DNA of 39,276 bases from Thermoplasmatales archaeon (GTDB lineage: Archaea; Thermoplasmatota; Thermoplasmata; Methanomassiliicoccales; Methanomethylophilaceae), in NCBI GenBank assembly GCA_012520845.1, contig JAAYNL010000026.1, positions 1-39,276 of the forward strand, given 5' to 3'. Positions 39,274 to 39,276 of this stretch are shown here, in pieces. Below the pieces are notes generated by a model, which made no database searches, was not told where the DNA came from, and worked only from the letters and a program-made list of their open reading frames with translations. Both the position numbers and the translations under genes were made by a program. Within the stretch, counting starts at the first letter, position 1. Each line of letters opens with the position of its first letter.

Positions 39274-39276
39274 TTA

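Overview
The window looks like a chromosome segment of a GC-rich archaeon. Protein-level evidence: an archaeal replication factor C large subunit ending in a PCNA-binding box, the wyosine-tRNA enzyme TYW1, an XPD-type helicase, and two tRNAs with encoded CCA. Promoter-level evidence: nearly every transcription unit has a TATA box centred about 24-30 bases before the start codon, so most mRNAs look leaderless. Heavy AGG arginine usage and the gene mix would suit Thermoplasmatota, perhaps near Methanomassiliicoccales, but no methanogenesis or rRNA marker is present to settle this. Genes are packed with ATGA, TTGA, GTGA and TGATG overlaps, and no gene-free stretch exceeds 300 bases.

Layout: 0.2-4.1 kb holds purB, a tiny TTG-start membrane ORF, an FMN-binding protein, tRNA-Ala(CGC) and a speD-speE polyamine pair. 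4.2-11.5 kb is a six-gene Hyf-like membrane complex. 11.5-12.6 kb has a universal stress protein and a DUF998 membrane protein. 12.6-14.6 kb is an AT-rich island with one SIR2-domain gene. 14.6-17.8 kb has an ABC ATPase, rfcL and TYW1. 17.8-20.6 kb has DUF1294, two duplicated flavodoxins, an HPr-kinase-like P-loop protein and SfsA. 20.7-28.8 kb holds a 1,889-residue DUF4011/helicase/Vsr-like/DUF3320 protein, a convergent YqaJ-type nuclease, an AAA/DUF4143 ATPase and a short AT-rich repeat cluster. 28.8-34.3 kb has tRNA-Ser(TGA), two tandem BASS-type transporters co-transcribed with an XPD/DinG-like helicase, a small protein and a TPR-like protein. 34.3-38.0 kb is an operon of pyridoxal kinase, GNAT, YgiQ radical SAM protein and a Sel1 protein. 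The right edge holds an AT-richer restriction-endonuclease-like gene.

Two themes stand out. First, the Hyf-like complex has lost all four cysteines that hold the NiFe centre, so it belongs with the energy-converting-hydrogenase-related (Ehr) complexes rather than true hydrogenases; one antiporter-like subunit also appears to lack the usual TM5 glutamate. Second, several genes resemble prokaryotic immunity proteins (SIR2, Hhe-like helicase-nuclease, YqaJ nuclease, AAA/DUF4143, PD-(D/E)XK restriction-like enzyme), scattered among housekeeping genes and some with unusual promoter-proximal repeats.
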